The position numbers and the translations under genes are program-made. A stretch of DNA of 64,000 nt. It comes from Castanea sativa (lineage: Eukaryota; Streptophyta; Magnoliopsida; Fagales; Fagaceae). Shown one piece after another: positions 36,512 through 48,304 of the stretch (position 1 is the stretch's first letter; each line of letters begins with the position of its first letter). Location of the stretch: the NCBI RefSeq assembly GCF_040712315.1, contig NC_134019.1, positions 36,055,873 to 36,119,872 of the forward strand. Direction: 5' to 3'. The notes under the pieces are model-generated. The model made no database searches, was not told where the DNA came from, and was given only the letters and a program-made list of their open reading frames with translations.

Positions 36512-38156
36512 AGATGACAATTCAAAGAAGGAATTGGGCTCCTAAACCATCAAGGCCGAGCATGTCAATCAAGCTCGTCTCAGGAAACAAAAGGTTGTAA
36601 TATGGATTAAGAAGGGAAGGTCGAGAGGAACCCCCAAGGAGTTATATTAGGAAGCTTGTGCCCCCTTTGTGTCAAGGGGAGAGGTCAGTAACAAACTCTG
36701 CAGGAACCTTTCAATCGAGCATGGACCGAGAGATAGATTTGTTGAGGGCATAGGTGTTGACCTTACAACGAGATGCCAGGTGTAGGAAAGAGTATCAGAA
36801 TTAGTGGAATCATAGCCCTGCCAAAGGAGACTCTTGTGGAGGGAAAAATAGCCTAGGGAATCATTGAAGGGATAGAGAGAGGATGGATTCCCTTCCTCGG
36901 TGGTACAGGAAAAGATCTGTCACCACACCACTCAGATATAGGGAGAGAACGGTCTCTCTGGTTAGGTGATATGGAGGGGTGGACTCTCTCCCCCCCCCCC
37001 CCTCCCCCCCTTATGTAGGGACAGGCATAGAGGGCCCTTTCATAACAAACGACAGTGAAATGAGCTTCCCCAAGGAGGTTTGGGATGCAAGTGGATCACA
37101 GAGAACCCTCAACCCCACAAAACTTGGGGAATGACGCAATGAGAAAAGCTTTACAAAAGATTTCTCGTTCTCCATTCTCTGAGGAAATAGAGAGCACTGA
37201 CTTATCCGAAGATTTGTTAAGCACATATTTGTCAACTATAATGGCAAGTTTGACCCTTTTTGACCATGTTAGTCACTATAACCAGAGCATGGCCATTTAC
37301 TCCAAGAATGAGGTGTTGATGTGCAAGATCTTCCCTTCCAACCTTGGCAACCATTAGATGGTTTAATGGGCTAGAGAAAGGATCTATCCATAACTATAAT
37401 AAGTTAACTCGAGCATTCAAAGCAAAGTTCGTTACATGTAGTAGAGTCCTGAGACCGTTTGATTCCCTAATCACTATGTCCATGGAAGAAGGAGAGACCC
37501 TTAGGGCGTACTCTGATCATTATTGGGAGTTTATAATGAGATTGGGAAAAATAATGAAAGAGTAGCTACTAGTAACTTCAAGGTCAGCCTCCCCATCAAC
37601 TCCGAGCTTAAGACCTCACCCACTTTGCGGTTGGTCACAGATATGCACGAGTTAATGGAGAGAGTAGAGGAATACAAGAGGTTAAAGGTTGTAGGCCAAG
37701 TCTAAATCCAAGGCGTCTGCAGTCAAGAGAAAGGAGGTAAGAATGGATTATCCTCCTCGGCCTAGAAATGACTTTCACCCTCAGGGATAGAGGACCAAAG
37801 TGTTAAACTCATTGTACAAGGAGCCAATCTACCAAATTATAAAGAAGATAAAAAATGAGCCCTACTTTCGCTGGCCAAAGAAGATGAGTGGAGATGCCTC
37901 TTGGAGGAATCAAAACCTTTTCTATTCCTCTCATCGAGAATGGGGACACACCACAGAAGAATGTAGGACATTGAAAGATCACTTAAACCAATCGGAAAAG
38001 GTAAGGCACGTAAAGGAGTTCTCATCCCAAAATCATCCCCATCGTCAAGAAGGACAAGAGGCTAGTGGGTCGCAAGCCATGTCTACCCCCATCGGTATTA
38101 TAGAAGTGATCCATGCAGCTAAGGCCTCAGGCTTTCTTGGCCAAGTGAGCCTATGA
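36512..38156 (+). pseudogene. Degenerate gag of gypsy element 1
   Basis: Fragments in shifting frames. DHVSHYNQSMAIYSKNE (about 37260) and RWFNGLEKGSIHNYNKLTRA then FKAKFV (about 37350-37430) match Tat-type gag. At 37800-38156 the segment FYSSHREWGHTTEECRTLKD corresponds to the Cys/His knuckle of gag, with the first Cys lost. Stops and frameshifts are frequent. Confidence 0.8.
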
Positions 38157-38379
38157 ATTTTAACCGTGGCTCCTACGTTAAAGATAGATTCAAAGTCCCA
38201 ACCAATCAAGAAGCCAAGGTGGGAGGATGATTTCCTCGAGTTCTCGAGAAAAGACAAAAAAGGAACTATTCAACCTTATGAGCATGGCCAATGACCATTA
38301 GAATCTTGAATTTTAATGTGAAGAAAGTAATGGTTCATCAAGAAAGTGGGGATGAGGTCATGTATCCTGACTTATACTG

Positions 38380-39360
38380 AGGACTAGGGCTCATGCAAAG
38401 GGACTTATCAAAGTATGACGCTTCATTGCATTTGACGGGACGGTAGTAACTCTTGTGGGATAGATCCGGCTCCCCGTAGTGATAGGGGGAAAGAAAGTCT
38501 TAGTGGATATCATTATGGTGCACTCTTATTCCCCTTACATGGCTATCATCGGCCGTCTGTGGATCCATTCTACATCTGAAGGTGAAGTTCCCCATTGACC
38601 AAGGAATTCATGTGCTTTGGGGGGATCAAGGTGCAGCCCAACAATACCTGATTACGGTTATTGGACACAAGCAGCAGTCGCAGCAGCCAGAGATTCTTTG
38701 GGGCTCATAGCAATTGCAGCCCGCTACCTCGGTGGGTTCAGACACCCAACCCACTTCAGAGGAACAGTGTGAAAAATTAGAGAAGGTCTATAAAGATATC
38801 GAGGACAAGTATTTCCAAGTCAGTAAAAACCTTCCATTCTTTGAAAAGGTATAGTTGTTGCTTTATCTAGTCAATAACATAGACGTGTTTGCTTAGATTC
38901 CTTACGAGGCCCCGTGAGTGGATCTAGAGTTTTCCTGCCATAGACTCAACGTAGATCCTAATGTACTTCGAAGAAGCAAAAGCCTAAAAGGTCCTCAAAT
39001 ATTCACTTTGATGCTATGAAGGAAGAAATAGATAAGTCGAGAGGGATTGGGGCCATTGAAGAAGTGTTCAAGCCCGAGTGACTGGCCAACACTATGGTGG
39101 TGAAGAAAAAGATAGGGAAGTGGAGAGTGTGTGTGGATTTCAAGAATTTAAATAGAGCCTACCCCAAAATCCAATTTATGGTGTCAAAAATTGATCAGCT
39201 TGTAGATGCCACATTTAGGCATCCAAGGATGAGCTTCCTTGATACTTTTCAGGGCTATCATTAGATTACATTAGCCCCCAAAGACCAGGAGAAGACTTCC
39301 TTTATAACCCCCATGGATAATTACCATTACAAGGTCATACATAGAAAGTTCTTCACTTGA
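38380..39360 (+). pseudogene. Degenerate protease/reverse transcriptase start of gypsy element 1
   Basis: The RT portion at about 39080-39360 reads LANTMVVKKKIGKWRVCVDF, then KNLNRAY, KIDQLVDATF and MSFLDTFQGYH-stop: the N-terminal half of a gypsy RT with in-frame stops. The upstream protease region is barely recognisable. The homology stops at about 39360, before the YVDD motif. Confidence 0.8.
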
Positions 39361-39581
39361 TTGACTGATTTGTAAAAAGGAAGTGTTGATCTTTGTGTAT
39401 TTTTTTTGGAGAAGAGATCGGTATGTAATCATTAGAATTGTTACCCAATGAATACTCTTATCACTAGCTAAGGCCTAAGGGCTAAGGCAATATATTTTCG
39501 TGTAATAAGTGATGGAATCCCAAATGATAGTTGAATTACTCATATATATCTAAACATAAAAGAAAATTTCTTTAGAATTTA

Positions 39582-40798
39582 GGTATAAATGCACTTTTAG
39601 TCCATACATTTTGACTTTTTTTTCTATTTTGGTCCCTACATTTTAATTTCACCACTTTTAGTCCATAAATCAATTAACGCATGTTATGTTGATCCTTCCC
39701 ATCAGTCAACAGACAGAAATATTTGAGGTGGCAAACTGAGTGCATTACTGGCACATCAAATGCTGATGTGGCCAATTAAAATCTAATTATTATTATTATT
39801 ATTATTATTATTATTGCTTTCATTATTTTTTAGTAAGAACACAAGAACTTGTTCTTCATGTCCTTCCCGAATCCAAGAACAATCAAACTCTAAACAAGAG
39901 CACAATCAAACCCAGAACAACGCAAAATTTCATACAAAATCCTATCCTCCACCAAACCTTTAGAACATTAAAAAATCATCAAACCCAAACCCACATGAGA
40001 AAACCAACCCAGAAAAATCATCAAACCTCTAACCTAGAAAAGTGTCAAACCCAGAAACCTCCAACCCAGAACATGAACTACATTCTTCATGTTCTCCTCC
40101 GAATCAAGACAAACCCAATTGACTAACCCACTCAAAATCAATCTTAGCACAAAAAAATTCCAAAACAATCAACATTGAAACCTCTAGGAAATCAAACCCA
40201 TAAATCCAGAAAAATATACAAATCCGCATAAATAAATAAATAAAAACAAACAAACAAACCTAGAACAATTTGGGCAAAATCTTAGAATACATACAAACCC
40301 AGAACATCAAGGGCAAAAAAAAAAAAAAAAGAACAAACCCAGAATTCAGCATCAACAACAACACCTCGCCGATCAACAACACCAAATTCGCCATCAACAA
40401 TACCAAATCCACTGTCAACAACCCAAATCCACCATCAACTCGCCATCAACAGCACCGAATCCACCATCAACAAACCCAAATCCGCCATCAACAACACAAA
40501 AGCACCAATGTTCTCTACCTTCCTTCTCCGGCGGAAAACTCCTCATGCAAAGCGACCTCGACCACTCCAATCTGGGGCCCCAACGCCATCGTTCTGTCTC
40601 ACCCAGGTCGAGTTCATTTTTCCAACGAAATCCATTGTTCCCATCGTTTTCTCCGCATCAAGAGAGAAGCTTGATTTGCTGCCTTGATTTGCTCACATTG
40701 ATCTTCTTGTCGTTGGTCTGCTTGTGAGTTTGTGAGCTCTAGCGCCTGGTAGAGAAGAAGGCTGAGCTTGTGAGCTTAGTGGTCGAGAGTGTAAGGTG

Positions 40799-40837
<39 letters not shown>

Positions 40838-41292
40838 TTTGAGATTAGTGGTAGAGAGTGTACAAGATTTTTTTTAAGTTGATGAGGTTAACCAAAAACA
40901 AAAAGAATTAAAACGATTATGAATTTTTATGTTTTAAGAAATTATTTTAGTTTAAATTAGATTTAAGGTTTTTTTAAAAAAATTAATTTACTTTTTTTTT
41001 AAATTTTCTTAGCTGGCTTTTTTTATTAATTTAAATGTTGACATGGCATTTGACATGGATTCTGTGATGGGTGATGTGGATTCAAAAATTGCTAATGTAT
41101 CATGGGTGATGTGAATTTTTAATAATATTTAAGTCTTCCGTCAGCCACCTCAGATATTTTCGCCTGTTGACTGACAGAAATGATCAAAATAACACGCGTT
41201 AATTGATTTAGGGATTAAAAGTGATGAAATTAAAATGTAGGGACCAAAAAGGAAAAAAACCAAAATGTAAGAACTAAAAGTGCATTTACGCC
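39582..41292. mobile_element. Non-autonomous MULE (possible Pack-MULE) nested in gypsy element 1
   Basis: A 1711-bp element with long TIRs of about 160 bp. The left end GGTATAAATGCACTTTTAGT and the reverse complement of the right end GGCGTAAATGCACTTTTAGT align on through TTGGTCCCTACATTTTAATT and AATCAATTAACGC to TGAGGTGGC. The 9-bp target duplication TAGAATTTA is perfect (39573-39581, 41293-41301). The interior has (ATT)n (39786-39815), a run of 'caacaccaaatccgccatcaa'-like words (40350-40500), a GC-rich segment (40510-40780) and (GA)n (40803-40833). No transposase. Confidence 0.9.
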
Positions 41293-41459
41293 TAGAATTT
41301 AAAAAGAAGAAAGAAAGAAAAAAAGAAAGTAATACTTTATTAGTGTTATAGAATCATATGGTACCTCTCATCTCTTCTTAAACAGCTCTAACTTGCTTGT
41401 ACAATTGTTCTCTCCAGCAATCTTTTTAAACACCTATCACTTTTTTTCCATCAAACTCC

Positions 41460-41798
41460 ATGGTCAGCGAGGAATACTCAACTTCCCCATTGATGAAAAA
41501 ACGTCTTTTTGAGTATACACCAGATTTAGAAGAAAAATTTGAACTTAAGAAGAATGAGACCAATAACTATGTTCTTATTGTTGTAGTCGATGCTAATACA
41601 ACTTTGAATACAGCTTGTGAGCCTGAAACCAAACAGTCTGCCAAAACTCTGACAAAAAAGAGCAAGACAAACATTAATATCATTAATTACAACAACAACA
41701 ATAGCAGCAACAAAAAGAAGTCTCCTCGATCCAAAAATAACCTAAGGAAGAACAAGAGAGAGATAGTGAGAAGAGTCATCACTTGTATTCATCCTTAA
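41460..41798 (+). CDS. Uncharacterised ORF in array copy 1
   Basis: 112 codons with a good ATG context (CTCCATGG), the only copy of the array open to its end. It starts MVSEEYSTSPLMKKRLFEYT, continues with FELKKN, a Cys-containing NTACEPETKQ segment and an Asn/Lys-rich end; the last ~20 residues are read from LTR-derived sequence. I do not recognise the family. Equivalent frames in copies 2, 3 and 5 carry frameshifts or stops, and copy 4 (43129-43305) stops early. The segment looks like the 5' end of a captured gene, but expression is unproven. Confidence 0.4.
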   Translation: MVSEEYSTSPLMKKRLFEYTPDLEEKFELKKNETNNYVLIVVVDANTTLNTACEPETKQSAKTLTKKSKTNINIINYNNNNSSNKKKSPRSKNNLRKNKREIVRRVITCIHP

Positions 41799-43954
41799 GA
41801 ACCCGTCTTTGTATCTCAAGAATACAATCTCTATATATAAAAAGTCTTTATTCAATTGTCTTTGTCTTCATCCATCTTGTTAATCTTTCTATTGTGGATT
41901 TTTGTCTCCCATTGTGGATTTCCTATTGTTAATCTTCTCAAACAGATCTAACTTGCTTGTTCAATTGTTCGCTCGAACAATTTTCTCAAACACTGATCAT
42001 CTTCTCTCCATCAAACTCTATGGCCAGTGAGGAATACTCAACTCCCCCACTAAAAAAAAAAACATTTTTTTAAGTATGCACTAGATTCAATAGAAAATTT
42101 GAACTTAAGAATAACGGGACCAAGAACCATGTTCCTATTGTTATAGCCAATGCTAATGCGACTTTGAATACAACTTGTAAGCCTAAAACCAAATAGTCTA
42201 CCAAAACTCCAACGAAGAATAGCAAGACAAATATTAATATAATCAACAACGATGACAACAACAAGAAGAAGAATTCTCATTGATCCAAAAAAATCCAAGG
42301 AAGAACAAAAGAGAGAAGGTGAGAAGAGTCATCACTTATATTCATCCATAAGAATCCCTCTTTGTACCTCGGGAATATGATCCTTATATATAGAAAGTCT
42401 TGATTCAAATGTATTTGTCTTCATCCATCTTGTTATTCTTTCTATTGTGGATTTCCATCTCCCATTGTGGATTTCTTATTGTTATTCTTCTCAAATAGCT
42501 CTAACTTGCTTGTTCAATTGTTCTCACCAACAATTTTCTCAGACACCTATCCCCTTCTCTCCATCAAACTCCATGGTCAATGAGGGATACTCAACTTCCC
42601 AATGATGAAAAAACGTCTTTTTGAGTATGCACCAGATTTAGAAGAAAAATTTGAACTTAAGAAGAATGGAGCCAAGAACCATGTTCTTGTTGCTGTAGTC
42701 CATGCTAATGCTACTTTGGATACAGCTTGTGAGCCTGAAACTAAATAGTCTAGCAAAGCTCCAACAAAGAAAAGAAAGACAAACAATAATACCATTAATG
42801 ACAATAACAACAACAACAACAACAAGTCCCCTTGATCCCAAAAAAAAAACCCAAGAAAGAACAAGAGAGAGAAAGTGAAAGGAGTCATCATTTGTATTCA
42901 TCCTTAAGAACCCCTCTTTGTACCTTGGGAATACAATCCTTATATATAGAAAGCCTTAATTAAATTGTTTTTGTCTTCATCCATCTTGTTAATCTTTCTG
43001 TTGTGGATTTCCATCTCCTATTGTGGATTTCCTATTGTTAATCTTCTTAAACAGATATAACTTGTTTGTTCAATTGTTCTCTTCAACAATCTTCTCAAAC
43101 AACTATCCCCTTCTCTCCATCAAACTCCATGGCCAAAGAGGAATACTCAATTCCCCCACTAATGAAAAAACATCTTTTTGAGTATGCATCAAATTTAGTA
43201 GAAAATTTTGAACTTAAGAAGAACGGCACAAAGAACCATGTTCCTGATGTTGTAGCCGATGCAAATGCTACTTTGAATATGGCTTGTGAGTTTGAAACCA
43301 AATAGTCTACCAAAACTCCAAAGAAGAAGAGCAAGACAAACATTAATACAATTAATGACAACAACAACAAAAACAAGTCCCCTTGATCTTAAAAAAAAAA
43401 CCTAAGGAAGAACAAGAGAGAGAAAGTGAGAAGAGTCATCACTTGTATTCATCCTTAAGAGCCCTTTTGTGTACCTTGGGAATAAGATCCTTATATATAG
43501 AAAGTCTTGATTCAATTGTCTTTGCCTTCATTCATCTTGTTAATCTTCCTATTGTGGATTTCTGTTTCCCATTGTGGATTTTCTATTGTTAATCTTCTCA
43601 AACAGCTCTAACTTGCTTATTAAGTTGTTCAGTCTAACAATTTTCTCAAACACCTATCCCCTTCTCTTCATCAAAATCTATGGCCAACGAGGAGTACTTA
43701 ACTCCCCCACTGATGAAAAAACGTCTTTTTGAGTATGCACCAAATTCAATAGAAAAATTTGAACTTAAAAAGAACGGGACCAAGAACCATGTGTTCTTGT
43801 TACTGTAGCCAATGCTAATGGTACTTTGAATACAACTTGCGAACCTAAAACCAAACAGTTTGCCAAAACTCCAACAAAGAAGAGCTAGACAAACATTAAT
43901 ACCATTAATGACAAAAACAATAACAAGAAGTCCCCTTGATCCAAAAAAAAAACC

Positions 43955-44197
43955 CAAGAAAGAACAAGAGAGAGAAAGTGAGAAGAGTTATCACTTGTAT
44001 TCATCCTTAAGAACCCTGTACCTTGAGAATACGATCCTTATACATAGAAAGCCTTGATTCAAATTGTCTTTGTCTTCGTCTTCATCCATCTTGTTAATCT
44101 TCCTATTGGGGATTTCTATCTCCCATCCTCTACAAATTAGTTGTGTTGATTCAGAATTTAAGTCTAGCTCCTCAATTTTGTGTTTTTGATTCTCACA
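43955..44197 (+). repeat. 3' LTR remnant of gypsy element 1
   Basis: Matches the last ~245 bp of the 5' LTR (AGAACAAGAGAGAGAAAGTG to CAAATTAGTTGTGTTGAT and TTTTGTGTTTTTGA). The first two thirds of the LTR, including its TATA box, are absent. Confidence 0.8.
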
Positions 44198-44481
44198 TTA
44201 AGCACTATTGGTCACTTAAGTTTCAAATGAGTGTTGCTGGTTCTCAAGTTTAAAAAAAATGAGCTCAATTGGTCCTTTTGTTAATAGTCGTTAGTCTCAG
44301 TGCCTACATGGCTAATGAAATAATGATATGAGAAATTTTGAATGATATGACATCAATTTTAAATATTAAAAAATAAAAACCTACTGTTGGCTCATCAAAA
44401 AAACCCATGACCCTTTAAAAAACCACCCAACCAATTTTATGACCCTAAAAAAACATGTATTCTCAAATCAAAATTAAACTT

Positions 44482-44482
<1 letters not shown>

Positions 44483-44521
<39 letters not shown>
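44483..44521. repeat. (GA)n microsatellite
   Basis: About 19 GA units inside the outer TIR element. Confidence 0.95.
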
Positions 44522-44523
<2 letters not shown>

Positions 44524-46284
44524 CCCAAATTAGCGTTGTTCTCCACCCTCCTGACCACCATCCTCCTCCCTTGTGACCCACTCCTTTTCGCACAAATTTG
44601 AAACCTACACTTATGATGGATGAAAGTTCTAGGCATACCTAAATTTACCAAAGGTTTATCAGTCAATAAAATTGACCACCAAGAAAGACAACACATTATC
44701 ATTGCAGTTTTTAATTAGACCAGACGCCCCCAAACAGATGAAGAACGTAAAAAGAATGAGCTATTTTTTGTGTCTACCAACACTAATTTTGGATTTTGTT
44801 TCTCTCTTGCTTGTTTCTCATATTTAAGTTTGATTTGGGAATATCCGTTCATTTATGGGTCATTGGAGTAAGGTGATTTTCTACAAGGTCATGGATTTTT
44901 TTAATGAGTCAGCAATTGGTTTTAAATTTTTTATATTAATATTGATGTCATGTCACTCAAAATTTGCCATGTCATTATTCTATTAGTCACGTAGGCAATA
45001 AGACTAACAATTTTTAACAAAAAGATCAATTGTGGTCATTTTTTTAAACTTTAGGGACCTACAACATTCATTTCAAACTTGAAGTACCAATAGCACTTAA
45101 CAAACAAGCTTCAAGAAACAATAGTGTAGTTCCCCTATTTTTAAATTATAAAAAATAAAATTAAAAATAACTAAATACTAGCCAAAGGGGTAGAATTAAA
45201 GAGAAAGTATCTCATATGTCGAATATGACATATGCATCTTTCCTTCTATTTCAACTTGAAAGTTAAAATTGTTATAAAAGCAATCATATTGTTAAATAGT
45301 CTCATAAGTCATTACAAATCATTTGGAGAACCTTGCAAATCGAACCCTTTCCACTTTAGATTTCCAAGCACTTTAGGTATGAGGAGGTGCTAATTCAACT
45401 ACAAGGCCCCTGACAAATTTTTAAAAAGTTAATATAACTTACAAGACCCAAAAGTTCAAACTTGTAGGATTGAGTCCAAATTATATTACATTTTATCAAT
45501 TTCTTTACTTTTTTATTTATATATTAGACCTCCACTTATACACATATAGGAATATGAATTAAAATAATGATGAAGCTCTTATCCGTACTTGCAAAACTGT
45601 TATTATTCAACATGGAATCTAAATTGATCTATCAAGGCATTAAAGTTATAACTCATTACTTAAATGCCTAGATTCACTCATGACTTAAATGACATTAAAG
45701 TAATAACTCATGACTTAAATGTCATAGATTCACCAGTATTAATGACAAGTGATGGTACTATGGAATTACTCCTTTGGTGGCTACCAAAGTAACTAAGTTT
45801 ACTCCTTTGGGTTGAGTTTCAATTCAATCCCTTGTGTGTGTGTTTTTTTTATTACTATATAATTGCATTTATGATATCAACTTTTTTTTTCTTTTCTTTG
45901 TCACTAATTTGATGGTTGGGATAGGGGGATTTAAACCTTAAATATCTGAATTAAAAACACTACGATTTATTAATCAATTAAGCTATATAAAAGGAAGACA
46001 ATTTTGTACAGTATAGGCTAGTACGGCCAGTCTTTTTCCTACTGATAAGTACACTAGTACAAAAATGATGTTTCATATCGGTTTAAATACCGATCGTGTA
46101 TCAGACATATTGAAAAATATACCAAATTTCAACCAATAAATAGAAACCAAGCTTAAAAAAAAAATTAAAAAAACAACACCCATTTTTCTTCTTCATTCAA
46201 TTAGCGTTAGCCTTTTCTTCTTCTTCTTCTTCTTCTTCTTCTTCTTCAAGCCTTATTCTCTCTCTTTTCTTCTGCGTTTTCTCA

Positions 46285-46288
<4 letters not shown>

Positions 46289-46344
<56 letters not shown>
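46289..46344. repeat. (CT)n microsatellite
   Basis: About 27 CT units with one interruption, preceded by (CTT)n at 46213-46247. Confidence 0.95.
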
Positions 46345-46348
<4 letters not shown>

Positions 46349-47710
46349 CTTTTCAGAATGTCTCTTACAATTTCACTTCTTTTTTACTTTTGTGTTATCA
46401 GTTGTGTCCCATGTGAATTATGTAAGGAGTAAAAACTAGAGGGTTCAATTCAAATGCCCACCCACCTACCCATGTGTCACAAGGTCAATTTTTTACTCAA
46501 ATTTCCTACATATGATGGCCCTAAGTCCCTGACTTAGTCTCAGCCAACACCACACACACACTGCAATAACACTTAGAACAGAATGTATAGGGACATATAA
46601 ACACACAGCACACGCAATATTTATAGGTAACCCACCTCCAACCTCTATTACTTAATCTCAAATACAAAGGAAACATTTTTACAAGCCTAGAGAATTACAC
46701 AGAATTTCCCCAAGGCTAATACACTCTGCTGTTGACACCCCTAACAGCCTTAGGGTTAAATACACAGAATTAACTGCTATTGCAATTACTGCCTAGTAAC
46801 AGCCTAAGTCTTGAACAATCTGCCAGTTGTGTTCTAACTTAGGACACCTTCAACTGATACTGTCTTGGCCTGCTCTCCATGTTTACAGCCCCTACACAGC
46901 AGGTTTGATCATTAGGAAAGCTAGGAACTGCTTAGTAACTATCACTACACATGCACTGTCCATGTCTCAGCAAACCATGGGGCCTCTACCCATCCTCCAG
47001 CAGCCCACACAACATGTTCTTACACGTTTTGGGGAGGTTTGGCCTATGCTCAAGGCCTCCCATTAGCACTACAACCCACACAGCATGCCCACATGCAGCA
47101 TACAAAGTAACTGTCATCAGCCCACTAGCACCTGTCCATGCATTTAGCCAACCCCTATTAGCCCAATGCTTTGCACACAACATTTAATTATCACAGTAGC
47201 TCAGCCCTACCTTGCACTCAAGCCACCAAGCCCACACACAAGGAACCAGCAACTAAGCCACCAATACCATGCACCACCACATAGGTTCAGTACCACCAGC
47301 TGCTGTCCATCATCAAAATCCACCTCTACCCACCATGGCCATCTTTTACCATGGCCTCGGGGCATTATGTGGAGCAAGGTGCCTCCACATGTTGCCCCTT
47401 ATCGCTGCTCATCGATCCAACTTGAGTAGGAAGACTGGATAGGTCCCTCTCAAAGAACAGTTAGGAGCATCACTAGTCTGGCATAAGGAGCCATGAGTGT
47501 GTTAATAAAACAAGAGGCCAAGTGATTGGCCCAATGCTACCCAAGCACCCCCATTCTTCATGCCATCATCAGCAACAAGTAAAGTTGCTAACACTGTGTC
47601 ATGTGGCTTGACTTTAAGTTGCGTTTGTTTTGTTGTTGTTTTTTTTTTTTAACAATTTGATGTTTTGATCTTCTTCTTTTTTTTCATTCTTAAACCAATG
47701 ATAAGATAGT

Positions 47711-47721
47711 TGTTATTATTA

Positions 47722-47784
<63 letters not shown>
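47711..47784. repeat. (ATT)n microsatellite
   Basis: About 24 ATT units with one early interruption. Confidence 0.95.
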
Positions 47785-48299
47785 GCTGTAATCTCGAAAC
47801 AATATACCAATATTAACGAATATCGAAATATTTTGTTTCTCTAGCTAAAATAAACTGTCATCTGCTACAGTATTAAAAAAAACTCTTAGCATGATTATTG
47901 TTCTTTATGTACAAGAATCCTCAGTTTCACTTTATGCTTTGCCAATTGCAGCAGGCCATTTTTATGTGTTTTTTTATCATCAAATCAAAAAATCAATTGG
48001 TTTTTTACCTAGAAGGAATTCAAATGTGAATATTTTATTAAGTGACGAAGAAATTTACCAATCAAATTAACTGAAACCCACCAACCACATAGCTTGAAAT
48101 GCTATTGTTTTAATAAATTTGAATATCTTGCTAGCAAAGGTGATCTCACGCCCTCATCCCTTTTTCTCCCCCAAATCCTTAAAAATTTGGACCCAACAGC
48201 TCAATTTTCCTGAGTGGCAAAATATAAAAAATAAAAATTGTGAAATGGTTGGCTAGCCAATGATTTGTTGCCCTCCTTTTAAAAAAATTAAATGAAATA

Positions 48300-48304
48300 T
48301 TCTT
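48300..48304. repeat. Target-site duplication TTCTT of gypsy element 2
   Basis: TTCTT before the left LTR, repeated at 58467-58471 after the right LTR. Confidence 0.9.

Larger units (their letters stand above)
35681..44197 (+). mobile_element. Degenerate Ty3/gypsy element 1 with a tandem array at its 3' end
   Basis: Starts TGTGGGGGAG and ends TTCTCACA, bounded by TTAAG on both sides, so the 8517-bp unit moved as one or kept its original ends. It has a 5' LTR (35681-36452), a degenerate gag and the start of pol in sense, then a nested MULE, then a five-copy array, and only the last ~240 bp of a 3' LTR. RNase H and integrase are absent. Non-functional. Confidence 0.85.
41385..44197 (+). repeat. 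Five-copy ~555-bp chimeric tandem array
   Basis: Copies are anchored by start codons at 41460, 42020, 42573, 43129 and 43680 (spacing 560, 553, 556, 551). Each unit has a leader (TCTAACTTGCTTG...CCATCAAACTCCATGG), about 90 codons of an unrecognised coding segment, and a segment homologous to 36200-36390 of the 5' LTR (GAACAAGAGAGA..., GTCTTCATC(C/T)ATCTTGTTAA). The last copy runs on into the true LTR end (44110-44197). Copies differ by substitutions and small indels. Confidence 0.9.
35640..45135. mobile_element. Outer TIR element (old MULE-like), split by a gypsy retrotransposon
   Basis: The 35640-35680 sequence joined to 44203-44390 aligns with the reverse complement of about 44930-45135. 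For example AAGCACTATTGGTCACTTAA against AAGTGCTATTGGTACTTCAA, CTCAAGTTTAAAAAAAATGA against its counterpart, and ATGACATCAAT on both arms: long TIRs of about 200 bp. Without the 8.5-kb insert the element is about 970 bp and noncoding. The flanking 9-mers are TATTTTTTA (35631-35639) and TATTTTTAA (45136-45144), one mismatch, consistent with a MULE-type duplication. A (GA)n tract lies at 44483-44521. Confidence 0.7.
45136..48304. other. Spacer with microsatellites and a GC-richer, gene-less block
   Basis: (CTT)n at 46213-46247, (CT)n at 46289-46344 and (ATT)n at 47711-47784. Between about 46430 and 47610 the sequence is distinctly GC-richer than its surroundings but has only short ORFs on both strands. 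48020-48083 has a fragment resembling the 5' part of an Au SINE on the minus strand. Confidence 0.55.

Noticed and set aside
42050..42901. Hydrophobic minus-strand ORFs, repeated (for example at 42577-42891, 43095-43376, 43646-43957)
   Set aside because: They are the antisense of the Lys/Asn-rich coding segment of the tandem array, so the Val/Leu/Phe runs are complements of AAC/AAG/CAA repeats; not membrane proteins.
46827..47429. Overlapping 65-87-codon ORFs on both strands
   Set aside because: No family features and they change frame repeatedly; kept only as part of the GC-richer block finding.
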